Shown one piece after another: positions 1-7,050 of a DNA stretch of 10,400 bases (the stretch's first letter is position 1; each line of letters begins with the position of its first letter). The DNA comes from Novosphingobium sp. (GTDB lineage: Bacteria; Pseudomonadota; Alphaproteobacteria; Sphingomonadales; Sphingomonadaceae). The notes under the pieces are model-generated. The model searched no databases. It was not told the origin of the DNA and saw nothing but the letters and a program-made list of their open reading frames with translations. A program made the position numbers and the translations under genes. Where the stretch lies: NCBI GenBank assembly GCA_030830245.1, contig JAURNJ010000143.1:1-10400 (forward strand). Direction: 5' to 3'.

Positions 1-436
1 CCGGATCGAGCCCGGCGAGCCGAAGCGAAATACCGTATCGGCCCGTGTACCATTCATCGGTGCGGTAAGCGCCGCGCGAGGTTGCCTCGGACCCCGGCTG
101 ATCGGAAAACTGCTTGAGCCAGCCGTCATGCTCGGGATCCGAACCCTTGCCGTGGGCGAGCAGGAACGAGCGCACCGTGCCGCTTTCCATGTGCACCAGA
201 TGCATGCGCGGCTTCCACGAAGGCAGCGCGAAATCGGCCACGCCGACGAAATCCTTCTGCCACAATTGCCCGGCAACGCGGCTTCTTTGCAGATAGGCAA
301 CGTCCGCAATCCGCCGCTCATAGGGGGTCAGGCCGCTGGCAGTCGCTGCCACGGCAGGGCGCACGGCGAGGCCCAGAGAAGCACCGAGCGCGGCACCCCC
401 CACCAGCACCGAGCGTCTGTCGATTGCGACCGTCAT
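1..436 (-). CDS. Murein L,D-transpeptidase (YkuD_2-type) with Tat signal, 5' part only
   Basis: The gene starts with ATG at 436 and runs off the left edge, so only about 145 N-terminal residues are present. Residues 1-31 form a probable twin-arginine signal: DRRSVLVGG at 6-14, a hydrophobic stretch, then AVA at 28-30 as cleavage site, so the product should be exported folded to the periplasm. The mature part carries HLVHMESGTV, then LLAHGKGSDPEHDGW, SEATSRGAYRTDEWY and GRYGISLRLAGLDP, the pattern I know from the YkuD_2 family of L,D-transpeptidase catalytic-domain proteins. These are thought to make 3-3 cross-links in, or attach proteins to, peptidoglycan. The catalytic Cys region (usually near SEGCF) would lie beyond the window, so activity cannot be judged. 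There is no Shine-Dalgarno sequence before the ATG, and a -10-like element sits six bases upstream. It lies 67 bases downstream of phaZ on the same strand. Confidence 0.8.
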   Translation of the reverse strand, partial: MTVAIDRRSVLVGGAALGASLGLAVRPAVAATASGLTPYERRIADVAYLQRSRVAGQLWQKDFVGVADFALPSWKPRMHLVHMESGTVRSFLLAHGKGSDPEHDGWLKQFSDQPGSEATSRGAYRTDEWYTGRYGISLRLAGLDP

Positions 437-442
437 GAACTG

Positions 443-472
443 ATTGTAACAACTTGTGGTGCAAATTGCCAG
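443..472 (-). promoter_or_regulatory. Probable promoter of the L,D-transpeptidase gene (leaderless)
   Basis: On the minus strand TACAAT (443-448) matches the -10 consensus in five of six bases. CTGGCA (467-472) stands 18 bases upstream as a four-of-six -35 match. A start point seven bases past the -10 would fall on the A of the ATG at 436, giving a leaderless mRNA. This agrees with the lack of a ribosome binding site. Inference from sequence only. Confidence 0.45.
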
Positions 473-503
473 TCCGGCGCGGGCGCATGCCTGACGTTCG
501 TGC

Positions 504-1751
504 TCAGGCGACCGCCTTGAGGCTCGCCCTGCCCTCATGCGCGGCGACCCATTCGTCTACCACCGGGGCAATTTCCTCACGCCATTTACGGCCATTGAAG
601 ATGCCATAGTGCCCGACGTTCGGGGCCATGAAATACTTCTTCTTCGCCTTGTCGAGGTTCTTTGCCAGCGTGAGCGCGGCCTTGGTCTGCCCCAGGCCCG
701 AAATGTCGTCCCGCTCGCCCTCGATGGCGAGAATGGCCGTGTCCCTGATCGCGCCGAGATCGACCACCTTGCCGCGATGGACGAAGGTGCCGTTGGGCAG
801 CGAATTCAGCTGGAACACGGTTTCGACGGTCTGCAGATAGAATTCGGCGGTCATGTCGCAGACTGAGCGGTATTCCTCGTAGAAGGCCTTGGTTGCGTCG
901 GCGCTCTCCTCATCGCCGATGACCAGATGCTTGAACATGGCGTAGTGGCTCATCAGGTGGCTGGTGAGGTTCATCGACATGAAGCCGGCAAGCTGGAGGA
1001 AGCCGGGATAGACCTTGCGACCCGCGCCCGGGTAGGTCAGCGGCACGGTCGCGACGACGGTGTGCTCGAACCAGCTGATCGAACGCTGCATTGCAACATC
1101 GTTCACCGTGGTGGGCGATTCGCGCGTGTCGATCGGGCCGCCCATCATCGTCAGCGTTGCCGGGCGGCACGGATTTCCCTGCTCCGCCATCACCGCCGTG
1201 GCGGCGAGCGTCGGCACCGAAGGCTGGCAAACCGCCAGGGCATGCGCGCCGGGGCCGATGAATTCGAGGAACTCGATCACATAGTCGATGTAATCGTCGA
1301 GATCGAAGCGACCGACCTCGATCGGCACCATCTTCGCGTCGGCCCAGTCGGTAATGTAGACGACGGAATGTTCGAGCATGCGCGCCACCGTGCCGCGCAG
1401 CAGGGTGGCGTAGTGACCGCTCATCGGCGCGACAATCAGCATGCGCGGCGCATTCTCGGGCAAACCATCGTGCGAAAAGCGAAGCAGGTCGCCGAAGGGC
1501 TTGTGCATCACGATCGCCTCGCTGACGCGGTGCGAAACACCGTCCACCTGAACGCTTTTTATATCGAATGCCGGCTTTCCACGCGGCGCAGTGGCATGGG
1601 CAAACACGTCGAGGGCAGAGGCCATGACGGGCCCGACACCGGTATAGCCGAAGGGCAAAGCGGGATTGGAGAGCAGTTCGGAGGTGATCGAGGCCCAGGC
1701 CGCCGCCCCGCTGAACACAGAGCGCTGCAGCTCGTAAGCATTGTATAGCAT
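504..1751 (-). CDS. phaZ: Intracellular polyhydroxyalkanoate (PHB) depolymerase PhaZ
   Basis: A 415-residue cytoplasmic enzyme that hydrolyses stored poly-3-hydroxybutyrate granules, releasing carbon when growth substrate is short. It matches the PhaZ/PHB_depo_C family in length (about 400-420) and in the N-terminal MLYNAYELQ. The Cys-type nucleophile box AVCQPSVP has Cys175. The probable Asp and His of the triad are D348 (EGERDD) and H381 (APNVGHYG); their spacing from the Cys matches that of the well-studied Ralstonia enzyme as I remember it. TDWADAKMVP at 134-143 is also typical. There is no signal peptide, as expected for an intracellular depolymerase. The ATG at 1751 is chosen because AGGAGGT (1757-1763) stands five bases before it and homology starts there; the frame stays open to 2060, but that part has no family likeness. 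The promoter must lie in the divergent gap, which holds a TGCA palindrome. No other pha gene is in the window. Confidence 0.93.
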   Translation of the reverse strand: MLYNAYELQRSVFSGAAAWASITSELLSNPALPFGYTGVGPVMASALDVFAHATAPRGKPAFDIKSVQVDGVSHRVSEAIVMHKPFGDLLRFSHDGLPENAPRMLIVAPMSGHYATLLRGTVARMLEHSVVYITDWADAKMVPIEVGRFDLDDYIDYVIEFLEFIGPGAHALAVCQPSVPTLAATAVMAEQGNPCRPATLTMMGGPIDTRESPTTVNDVAMQRSISWFEHTVVATVPLTYPGAGRKVYPGFLQLAGFMSMNLTSHLMSHYAMFKHLVIGDEESADATKAFYEEYRSVCDMTAEFYLQTVETVFQLNSLPNGTFVHRGKVVDLGAIRDTAILAIEGERDDISGLGQTKAALTLAKNLDKAKKKYFMAPNVGHYGIFNGRKWREEIAPVVDEWVAAHEGRASLKAVA

Positions 1752-1756
1752 TGGTG

Positions 1757-1763
1757 ACCTCCT
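1757..1763 (-). promoter_or_regulatory. Strong ribosome binding site of phaZ
   Basis: Minus-strand AGGAGGT, seven of seven with the Shine-Dalgarno consensus, stands five bases before the ATG at 1751. It decides this start against the longer open frame that continues upstream to 2060. Confidence 0.85.
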
Positions 1764-1827
1764 GCGCCCGAATCCTCGATGGCTGGCATTCCGGCTTGCA
1801 ATATGGCCTGTGCAGGGCGAACAAAAA

Positions 1828-1842
1828 TTGTGCAATGCACAA
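1828..1842. promoter_or_regulatory. Perfect palindrome TTGTGCA-A-TGCACAA, candidate operator
   Basis: TTGTGCA (1828-1834) and TGCACAA (1836-1842) are perfect inverted repeats around one base. They lie in the 182-base divergent gap, 76 bases before phaZ and 91 before the ABC exporter. Two more TGCA tetramers stand at 1797-1800 and 1811-1814, so four occur within 43 bases. PhaR/AniA regulators of alphaproteobacterial PHB metabolism are known to bind TGC-rich near-palindromes, so a PhaR operator controlling phaZ is the leading guess. The palindrome itself is seen directly; the regulator is inference. Confidence 0.5.
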
Positions 1843-1933
1843 AATTCCGATTTCCCGCAGACGCACGCGAGTATGAGCATTGCCCGAGGGTCGCGCTTTC
1901 CCTTCGATCCCGCAGCGGCTAAGGGAGCGCCCG

Positions 1934-3778
1934 ATGGATGCGCAATCGACAATGGAAGACCCGCCAGTAGCTGATGCCAGCAGCAGGCAATCGCCCGAGG
2001 CACCGCCCCCTGCTTCTCGCAATCTCGGCCCGCTGCGCATGGTTTTTGCCGCAGCCGCACATTATCCCGGTCGCGTTGCGATGGCGGGCGCTGCGCTGGT
2101 CGTAACGGCGCTGGCGACTCTCGCCATTCCGGCGGGCTTTCGGCTGATCATCGACCGCGGTTTTTCCGCAGGCGGCAATCCCGACGACATCGCTCGCTGG
2201 TTCGAATATCTGCTAATGATCGTCGCAGTGCTCGCCTTGGGTACGGCGGTGCGTTTCTACATGGTTTCCTGGCTCGGCGAACGCGTGGTGGCCGACATCC
2301 GGCTGGCGGTAAACCGCAACCTGCTGCGGCTCGCACCCAGTTTCTTCGAGGAAAACAGCCCCAAGGAAATCTCCTCGCGGATGACCGCCGACACCGCGAT
2401 CATCGAACAGGTGGTGGGCACGACCGTCTCGGTGGCACTGCGCAACATCATTATGGCCGTTGGCGGCACGGTCTACCTGTTCACTCTCGTCCCGCAACTC
2501 ACGCTTGCCCTGTTCCTCGGCATTCCGGTCGTGATCGTGCCGCTGGTGCTGTTCGGCAGGAGGCTCCAGGCGGTTTCGCGCACCAGTCAGGATCGGATCG
2601 CGGACATCGGCGCACTCATCGCCGAAGTTCTCGGCGCACTGCGGGTCGTCCAGGCATTCAATCAGGAGAGCCGAGAGGCGGACCGCTTCGCCGCTGCTGT
2701 CGAGCGGACTTTTGCCACGGCCAAGCGGCGCATCTCCATCCGCGCCGTGATGACCGCAGTCGTCATCTTCCTGGTGTTCGGCGCGATCACCCTGCTGATG
2801 TGGCGCGGCGCGCTGGGCGTCGCTTCGGGCGAGATCACTGGCGGCACGATCGCCGCCTTCGTCATCACCGGCGGCCTCGTCGCAGGCTCGTTCGGGGCAC
2901 TGGCCGAAGTCTATGGCGATCTCGTGCGCGGAGCAGGAGCGGCCAGCCGCCTGAGCGAACTGCTGGCCGAACGACCGTTGATTGCGCCTCCGGCGCGCCC
3001 GGTCGCTCTGCCTGAGCCGCCGCGCGGGCAGATCGCCTTCGAAAACGTGACATTCCGCTATCCTTCGCGGCCAGAGGTTGCCGCGCTTTCCGGCTTCACG
3101 CTCAAGGTCGAGCCAGGCGAGGCCATTGCCGTGGTCGGCCCGTCGGGAGCCGGCAAGTCGACCCTGTTCCAGCTCGCCGAGCGATTCTACGATCCGCAGG
3201 CAGGCAGCATCAAGCTCGATGGCGTGCCTTTGACTTCGGCCGACCCGGCGGAAATCCGTCGCCACATTGCGCTCGTGCCGCAGGAAGGCGTGCTGTTTGC
3301 CGCCAGCGCACGCGACAACCTGCGATACGGTAACTGGGACGCAAGCGAAGACGATCTGTGGCAGGCGGCGCGCGCCGCCAATGCCGAACAGTTCCTGCGC
3401 GAACTGCCCGATGGACTCGATACCTTTCTTGGCGAAGACGGAGCGCGCCTTTCGGGCGGCCAGCGCCAGCGCATGGCGATTGCCCGCGCCATTCTGCGCG
3501 ATGCGCCGATCCTGCTGCTCGACGAAGCGACCAGCGCGCTTGATGCCGAGAGCGAGGGGCTGGTGCAGGCCGCGCTCGAAAGGCTGATGGAAGGGCGCAC
3601 GACGCTGGTCATCGCCCACCGCCTTGCCACCGTGCGCAACGCCGACCGGATCGTCGTCATGGACGCAGGCCGGATCGTCGAGCAAGGCACGCACGAGGAA
3701 TTGTCGCAGGCGGGTGGCCTTTACGCCCGGCTTGCCGCCTTGCAGTTCGACATGCCCGCTACCACGTTCGCGAAATGA
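1934..3778 (+). CDS. ABC exporter, fused membrane and ATPase domains (MsbA-related type)
   Basis: A 614-residue half-transporter that should form a homodimer in the inner membrane and export a lipid, drug or peptide; the substrate cannot be read from the sequence. After a Pro-rich cytoplasmic tail (1-35) come about six membrane segments (near 48-70, 91-113, 165-185, 188-208, 272-292, 305-325). The ATPase domain follows from about 366: Walker A GPSGAGKST 402-410, Q-loop Q450, signature LSGGQ 506-510, Walker B ILLLDE 526-531 with catalytic E531, and H-loop H562. All ATPase motifs are intact. The ATG at 1934 is chosen because AAGGGAG (1921-1927) lies six bases before it; an in-frame ATG at 1880 lacks such a site. 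There is no N-terminal C39 peptidase domain. The M13 peptidase gene starts 16 bases after the stop, so the two are probably co-transcribed. It looks like the MsbA-related exporters common in alphaproteobacteria, but I would not call it MsbA itself. Confidence 0.9.
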   Translation: MDAQSTMEDPPVADASSRQSPEAPPPASRNLGPLRMVFAAAAHYPGRVAMAGAALVVTALATLAIPAGFRLIIDRGFSAGGNPDDIARWFEYLLMIVAVLALGTAVRFYMVSWLGERVVADIRLAVNRNLLRLAPSFFEENSPKEISSRMTADTAIIEQVVGTTVSVALRNIIMAVGGTVYLFTLVPQLTLALFLGIPVVIVPLVLFGRRLQAVSRTSQDRIADIGALIAEVLGALRVVQAFNQESREADRFAAAVERTFATAKRRISIRAVMTAVVIFLVFGAITLLMWRGALGVASGEITGGTIAAFVITGGLVAGSFGALAEVYGDLVRGAGAASRLSELLAERPLIAPPARPVALPEPPRGQIAFENVTFRYPSRPEVAALSGFTLKVEPGEAIAVVGPSGAGKSTLFQLAERFYDPQAGSIKLDGVPLTSADPAEIRRHIALVPQEGVLFAASARDNLRYGNWDASEDDLWQAARAANAEQFLRELPDGLDTFLGEDGARLSGGQRQRMAIARAILRDAPILLLDEATSALDAESEGLVQAALERLMEGRTTLVIAHRLATVRNADRIVVMDAGRIVEQGTHEELSQAGGLYARLAALQFDMPATTFAK

Positions 3779-3794
3779 CGCCTGAGGACCTGCC

Positions 3795-5900
3795 ATGACC
3801 CGCTTCCGCACCGCACTGCTCTTAGCCCTCGGTTCAACCGTGGCCTTCTCTGCTCCCGCTCTCGCCGCCGAAGGCGAGGCCGGGCAATGGGGCAGCTTCG
3901 GGGTCCAGACCCAATGGATCGACAAGGAGGTGAAGCCCGGCGACGATTTCGATGCCCACGTCAACGGCGTGTGGAACCGGTCCACCGAAATTCCCGCGGA
4001 CAAGACCCGCATCGGCGCGTTCATCACGCTCGACGACCTGTCGCAGGACCGGATCAAGGGCATTCTCGAAGGGCTGATGCAAGGCACCCATGCCCCCGGA
4101 TCCGACGAGGCGCGGCTTGCCGACGCCTACAAGGCATTCCTCGACACGCAGGCGATCGAGGCGGCGGGTATGGCGCCGGTGCGCCCTCAACTGCGCGCGA
4201 TCTGGGCAGCGAAAACGCCGCAGGACATCGCCGACCTGTTCGCCCAACCCGGCTATGCCTCACCGCTCGATTTCCAGGCATTCTCCGACGCCAAGAACAG
4301 CGAAGTCTATGCGCTGTATATTTCCGCCGGCGGCCTCGGCCTGCCTGACCGCGACTATTACCTTCAGGACAATCCGACCTTCCGCGAGGCGCGCGAGAAA
4401 TATCGCGAATACCTGACCTTCCTGCTCGGCAAGGCTGGTTACGGCGATCCGGCGGCCGCGGCGCAGGCTGTCTTCGCGCTGGAAACCCGCATGGCGCGCG
4501 CGCATTGGGATTCGGCAGCCTATCGCCAGCGCGAACTGACCTACAATAAGGTGCCCGCTGCCGGGCTCGCGGCCTATGGCGATCAGGCCCTGCTACCCCG
4601 TATGCTGGCGGGACTGGGGGCGACAGCGGATCACGCCATCGTCTACGACCTGCCGCCCACGCCCGCTGAGCTCAAAGCAGCGGGCATCGGGCAGGCCGAA
4701 GCGAAGGCCAAGTTCGGCGGTGGCACGCCTGCGATGGTGGCGCTCGTCGAGCAAGTACCGGTCGCGACGTGGCAGGCATGGCTGGTCGCGCAATTCCTGT
4801 CGAACCATGCCGCCGTCCTGCCCAAGGAGTTCGATGACGCCCGCTTTGCTCTTTACGGCAAGACCCTGCGTGGCCAGCAGGAACAGCGCCCGCGCTGGAA
4901 GCGCGCGGTCGACACGGTAGAGGACCAGCTCGGCGAGCTGCTCGGCAAGCTCTATGTGCAGAAATACTATCCGGCCGCCGAACGCGCGGCGATGACCGAG
5001 CTGGTCGCGAACCTGCGCACCGCGATGCAGGCCAACCTCAAGGACCTGGCCTGGATGGGGCCGCAGACGCGCAAGGAAGCACAGGCCAAGCTCGACATGT
5101 TCGCGCCCCGGATCGGTGCGCCAGATAGCTTCAAGACCTACGAAGGGCTGGCCGTGTCGGCGAACGATCCCCTCGGCAATGCGCTGGCCGCGAGCAAGTG
5201 GTTCATTCGCTTCGAGATGGACCGCATCGGCAAGCCGGTGGATCGCGGGGAATGGGGGCTGTTTCCGCAGACCGTGAACGCGCAATACAATCCGGGCCTC
5301 AACGCCATCACCTTCCCGGCCGCGATCCTCCAGCCGCCGTTCTTCAACCTGTCTGCCGACCCGGCCGTGAACTACGGCGCGATTGGCGCGGTCATCGGCC
5401 ACGAGATCGGCCATGGCTTCGACGATCAGGGCGCGAAGATGGACGGCAAGGGCAACATGCGCGACTGGTGGACACCTGCCGACAAGGCGAACTTCCGCAA
5501 GCTTCAGGCCAGGCTTGGCGCGCAATTCGCCACCTACTGCCCGTTCGACGAGGGCAAGACCTGTGTCGATCCGGCCCTGACCATGGGCGAGAACATCGGC
5601 GACCTGGGCGGTCTCAGCATGGCTTACCGCGCCTACCAGCTCTCGCTTGGCGGCAAGGAAGCTCCGGTGATCGACGGCTTTACCGGCGACCAGCGCTTCT
5701 TCCTCTCTTGGGCTCAGGTATGGCGCTCAAAGGCGCGCGAGCGGCAGGAACGCGAATACCTGACCACCGATCCGCATTCGCCGCCGAAATATCGCGTCAA
5801 CGGCATCGTGCGCAATTTCGACGAATGGTATGCGGCCTTCGGCATCAAGCCCGGTGATGCGCTCTACCTGCCGCCCGAGCAGCGCGTGCGAATCTGGTAA
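3795..5900 (+). CDS. Secreted M13-family zinc metallopeptidase (neprilysin/PepO-like)
   Basis: A 701-residue endopeptidase that should cut short peptides in the periplasm. Residues 1-24 form a Sec signal peptide (positive start, hydrophobic core, PALA then A25), with no lipobox Cys. The Peptidase_M13_N region covers roughly 50-430 and the catalytic domain about 488-698. Zinc-binding HEIGH gives H536, catalytic E537 and H540; ENIGD gives the third ligand E599 and D603. NAQYNPG at 495-501 matches the substrate-binding NAxY motif, H661 in DPHSPPKYRVNG corresponds to the catalytic His near the C-terminus, and the chain ends RVRIW, much like neprilysin's CRVW. C582 and C590 are the only cysteines I see and could form a local disulfide. 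All key residues are present and the length is normal. GAGGA (3784-3788) is the ribosome binding site. It is probably the second gene of an operon with the ABC exporter; a stem-loop follows directly after the stop. Confidence 0.94.
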   Translation: MTRFRTALLLALGSTVAFSAPALAAEGEAGQWGSFGVQTQWIDKEVKPGDDFDAHVNGVWNRSTEIPADKTRIGAFITLDDLSQDRIKGILEGLMQGTHAPGSDEARLADAYKAFLDTQAIEAAGMAPVRPQLRAIWAAKTPQDIADLFAQPGYASPLDFQAFSDAKNSEVYALYISAGGLGLPDRDYYLQDNPTFREAREKYREYLTFLLGKAGYGDPAAAAQAVFALETRMARAHWDSAAYRQRELTYNKVPAAGLAAYGDQALLPRMLAGLGATADHAIVYDLPPTPAELKAAGIGQAEAKAKFGGGTPAMVALVEQVPVATWQAWLVAQFLSNHAAVLPKEFDDARFALYGKTLRGQQEQRPRWKRAVDTVEDQLGELLGKLYVQKYYPAAERAAMTELVANLRTAMQANLKDLAWMGPQTRKEAQAKLDMFAPRIGAPDSFKTYEGLAVSANDPLGNALAASKWFIRFEMDRIGKPVDRGEWGLFPQTVNAQYNPGLNAITFPAAILQPPFFNLSADPAVNYGAIGAVIGHEIGHGFDDQGAKMDGKGNMRDWWTPADKANFRKLQARLGAQFATYCPFDEGKTCVDPALTMGENIGDLGGLSMAYRAYQLSLGGKEAPVIDGFTGDQRFFLSWAQVWRSKARERQEREYLTTDPHSPPKYRVNGIVRNFDEWYAAFGIKPGDALYLPPEQRVRIW

Positions 5901-5936
5901 CAAGTCAAGCCGGTTCGCCCTGCCCGGCTTGACTTG
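5901..5936 (+). terminator. 13-bp perfect stem-loop directly after the M13 peptidase stop
   Basis: CAAGTCAAGCCGG (5901-5913) and its exact reverse complement (5924-5936) flank a 10-base loop. The hairpin begins on the base after the TAA. It has no run of T after it, so it is not a classic intrinsic terminator. It may end transcription less efficiently, protect the 3' end of the ABC-peptidase mRNA, or both. uppP starts 29 bases later. Confidence 0.6.
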
Positions 5937-5965
5937 CCTGTCCCGCGCGCCATGCAGTCCGCCCC

Positions 5966-6781
5966 ATGGACCTGACCGTTACCGCCATCCTGCTCGGCAT
6001 AGTCGAGGGGCTTACAGAGTTCATCCCGGTATCATCTACCGGGCATCTCATCCTTGCCGCCGAGATTTTCGGCTACGACGCCGACCAGTGGAAGGTGTTC
6101 AACGTCGTTATCCAGCTTGGCGCGATCCTTGCCGTGGTGGTGCAATACTGGCGCACGTTCTGGGCGGTCGGCATGGGATTGCTGCGCTGGCACCCGCAAA
6201 GCGTGGCGTTCCTGCGCAACATCCTGCTCGGCTTCCTGCCCTCGGCAGTGCTCGGTTTCCTGCTCAAGGATTACATCGATATGATGTTGGGTAGCCCGGT
6301 CATCGTCGGCTGGGCGCTGATCGCGGGCGGCATCGCGATATTGCTGATCGAACGTTTTGCCAGGCAAGGCCCGCTGACCGGCGTTGCCGAACTGCCTGCG
6401 CGCCAGGCGCTTGGCGTCGGCGTGCTGCAATGCCTTTCGATGATCCCCGGCGTCAGCCGCTCGGGCGCAACGATCATGGGTGCGCTCGCCATGGGGATCG
6501 AGCGGCGCACGGCGGCCGAATTCAGCTTCTTCCTCGCAGTGCCGACGATGATGGGCGCGACCACGCTCGAGCTGTGGGACAGCCGCGCGGAATTGCTGGC
6601 TGGCGCAGGGCCGGTGGGCTGGAGCGAGATCGCGATCGGTTTCCTTGTTTCGTTCATCGTTGCGCTGGTGGTGATCCGCGCATTCGTCGCCTTCGTAAGC
6701 AAGTCGGGCTTCGGCCCGTTCGCCTGGTATCGCATCGGCGCAGGCGCTCTGGCGCTGTTGCTGCTCTACAATGTGATATGA
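5966..6781 (+). CDS. uppP: Undecaprenyl-diphosphate phosphatase UppP (BacA)
   Basis: A 271-residue polytopic inner-membrane enzyme that dephosphorylates undecaprenyl diphosphate, recycling the lipid carrier for peptidoglycan and other envelope polymers; overproduction is known to give bacitracin resistance. Both signature regions are intact. The first, EGLTEFIPVSSTGHL, holds E14, E18, S24 and H27; the second, PGVSRSGAT, holds R165. These correspond to the E17/E21/S27/H30/R174 set of the E. coli enzyme. The rest is strongly hydrophobic, and the length is normal (about 265-275). The ATG at 5966 gives the usual N-terminus. No clear Shine-Dalgarno sequence precedes it, and the ATG at 5952 is out of frame. 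It stands alone between the peptidase stem-loop and a hairpin-rich gap; no convincing promoter was found. Confidence 0.95.
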   Translation: MDLTVTAILLGIVEGLTEFIPVSSTGHLILAAEIFGYDADQWKVFNVVIQLGAILAVVVQYWRTFWAVGMGLLRWHPQSVAFLRNILLGFLPSAVLGFLLKDYIDMMLGSPVIVGWALIAGGIAILLIERFARQGPLTGVAELPARQALGVGVLQCLSMIPGVSRSGATIMGALAMGIERRTAAEFSFFLAVPTMMGATTLELWDSRAELLAGAGPVGWSEIAIGFLVSFIVALVVIRAFVAFVSKSGFGPFAWYRIGAGALALLLLYNVI

Positions 6782-6791
6782 GATTCTTCTT

Positions 6792-6816
6792 CGAAATTCG
6801 CGGATAGCGAATTTCG
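6792..6816. repeat. Inverted repeat 1 after uppP (10-bp stem, 5-base loop)
   Basis: CGAAATTCGC (6792-6801) and GCGAATTTCG (6807-6816) are perfect inverted repeats around GGATA. They begin 11 bases after the uppP stop. No T-run follows on either strand, so this may be a 3'-end stabilising hairpin or a weak terminator for uppP. Confidence 0.6.
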
Positions 6817-6828
6817 ATGGCGGTGCCA

Positions 6829-6894
6829 GCCCACTCCCCCACCCGGCCACCCAACGGGATAGTATGCTTTGGGTGGCCGGGTGGGGGAGTGGGC
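6829..6894. repeat. Long palindrome: 26-bp perfect stem, 14-base loop, G-quadruplex arm
   Basis: The arms 6829-6854 and 6869-6894 are exact reverse complements over 26 bases, around a 14-base loop at 6855-6868. The stem is very GC-rich. The right arm reads as four G-runs on the plus strand (6871-6873, 6879-6881, 6883-6887, 6891-6893) with loops of 5, 1 and 3, which fits the G3+N1-7 quadruplex pattern. No coding potential is visible. It could be a mobile-type palindromic repeat (REP- or MITE-like) or a very strong transcription block. Only one copy is in the window, so dispersal across the genome is unknown. Confidence 0.75.
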
Positions 6895-6905
6895 CTGTGC
6901 CGAAC

Positions 6906-6939
6906 GATCCGAAAAACGCCACGGGCGGATTTTCGGATC
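6906..6939. repeat. Inverted repeat 3 (10-bp stem with inner 4-bp stem)
   Basis: GATCCGAAAA (6906-6915) pairs perfectly with TTTTCGGATC (6930-6939). Inside, CGCC (6917-6920) pairs with GGCG (6924-6927) around ACG. The A-rich left arm and T-rich right arm put bases of both kinds in the stem, so no separate U-tract follows. Confidence 0.55.
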
Positions 6940-6940
6940 A

Positions 6941-6965
6941 AACCCGAAGAACGACTCTTCGGGTT
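6941..6965 (+). terminator. Inverted repeat 4, possible terminator or attenuator before the bL33 gene
   Basis: AACCCGAAGA (6941-6950) and TCTTCGGGTT (6956-6965) form a 10-bp perfect stem with a 5-base loop. It is followed by GACTTT rather than a pure T-run. It is the fourth perfect hairpin within 175 bases and ends 85 bases before the rpmG start. It may end read-through from uppP, or lie in the rpmG leader if transcription starts upstream. Confidence 0.45.
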
Positions 6966-7050
6966 GACTTTCCCGACTGCCTGACGCAAGGGCCGCAGCC
7001 TTGAAGGGCGGCGCATTATCGCCGCTCTCGCTGTTTTCAGGACTTGAGCA

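Noticed and set aside
128..520. Plus-strand open frame over the L,D-transpeptidase gene
   Set aside because: It lies antisense to a gene with a clear Tat signal and YkuD_2 pattern; its own product resembles nothing.
1752..2060. Upstream extension of the phaZ frame by 103 codons
   Set aside because: The extension overlaps the divergent ABC gene, has no PhaZ likeness, and the ATG at 1751 has a near-perfect ribosome site.
1934..3778. Naming the exporter MsbA or a bacteriocin exporter
   Set aside because: Fold and motifs fit many exporters; there is no C39 domain, no lipid A gene nearby and no precursor peptide, so the substrate stays open.
2213..4087. Long open frame (624 codons) on the minus strand opposite the ABC exporter and M13 gene
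   Set aside because: It spans two well-recognised plus-strand genes, and its product is Arg/His/Asp-rich without any motif; typical antisense shadow in GC-rich DNA.
4593..5525. 310-codon minus-strand frame inside the M13 gene
   Set aside because: Antisense to a gene with all catalytic motifs intact; no recognisable domain.
6829..6894. CRISPR or IS terminal repeats
   Set aside because: There is one palindrome only, with no spaced direct repeats, no transposase and no target duplication that I can see.
6032..6922. 296-codon minus-strand frame over uppP and the hairpin region
   Set aside because: It runs through the palindromes and opposite a clear membrane protein gene; composition is that of a shadow frame.
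6964..6992. rpmG promoter with -35 TTGACT at 6964-6969
   Set aside because: No acceptable -10 follows at 16-18 bases (CAAGGG is there), so the promoter is not supported.
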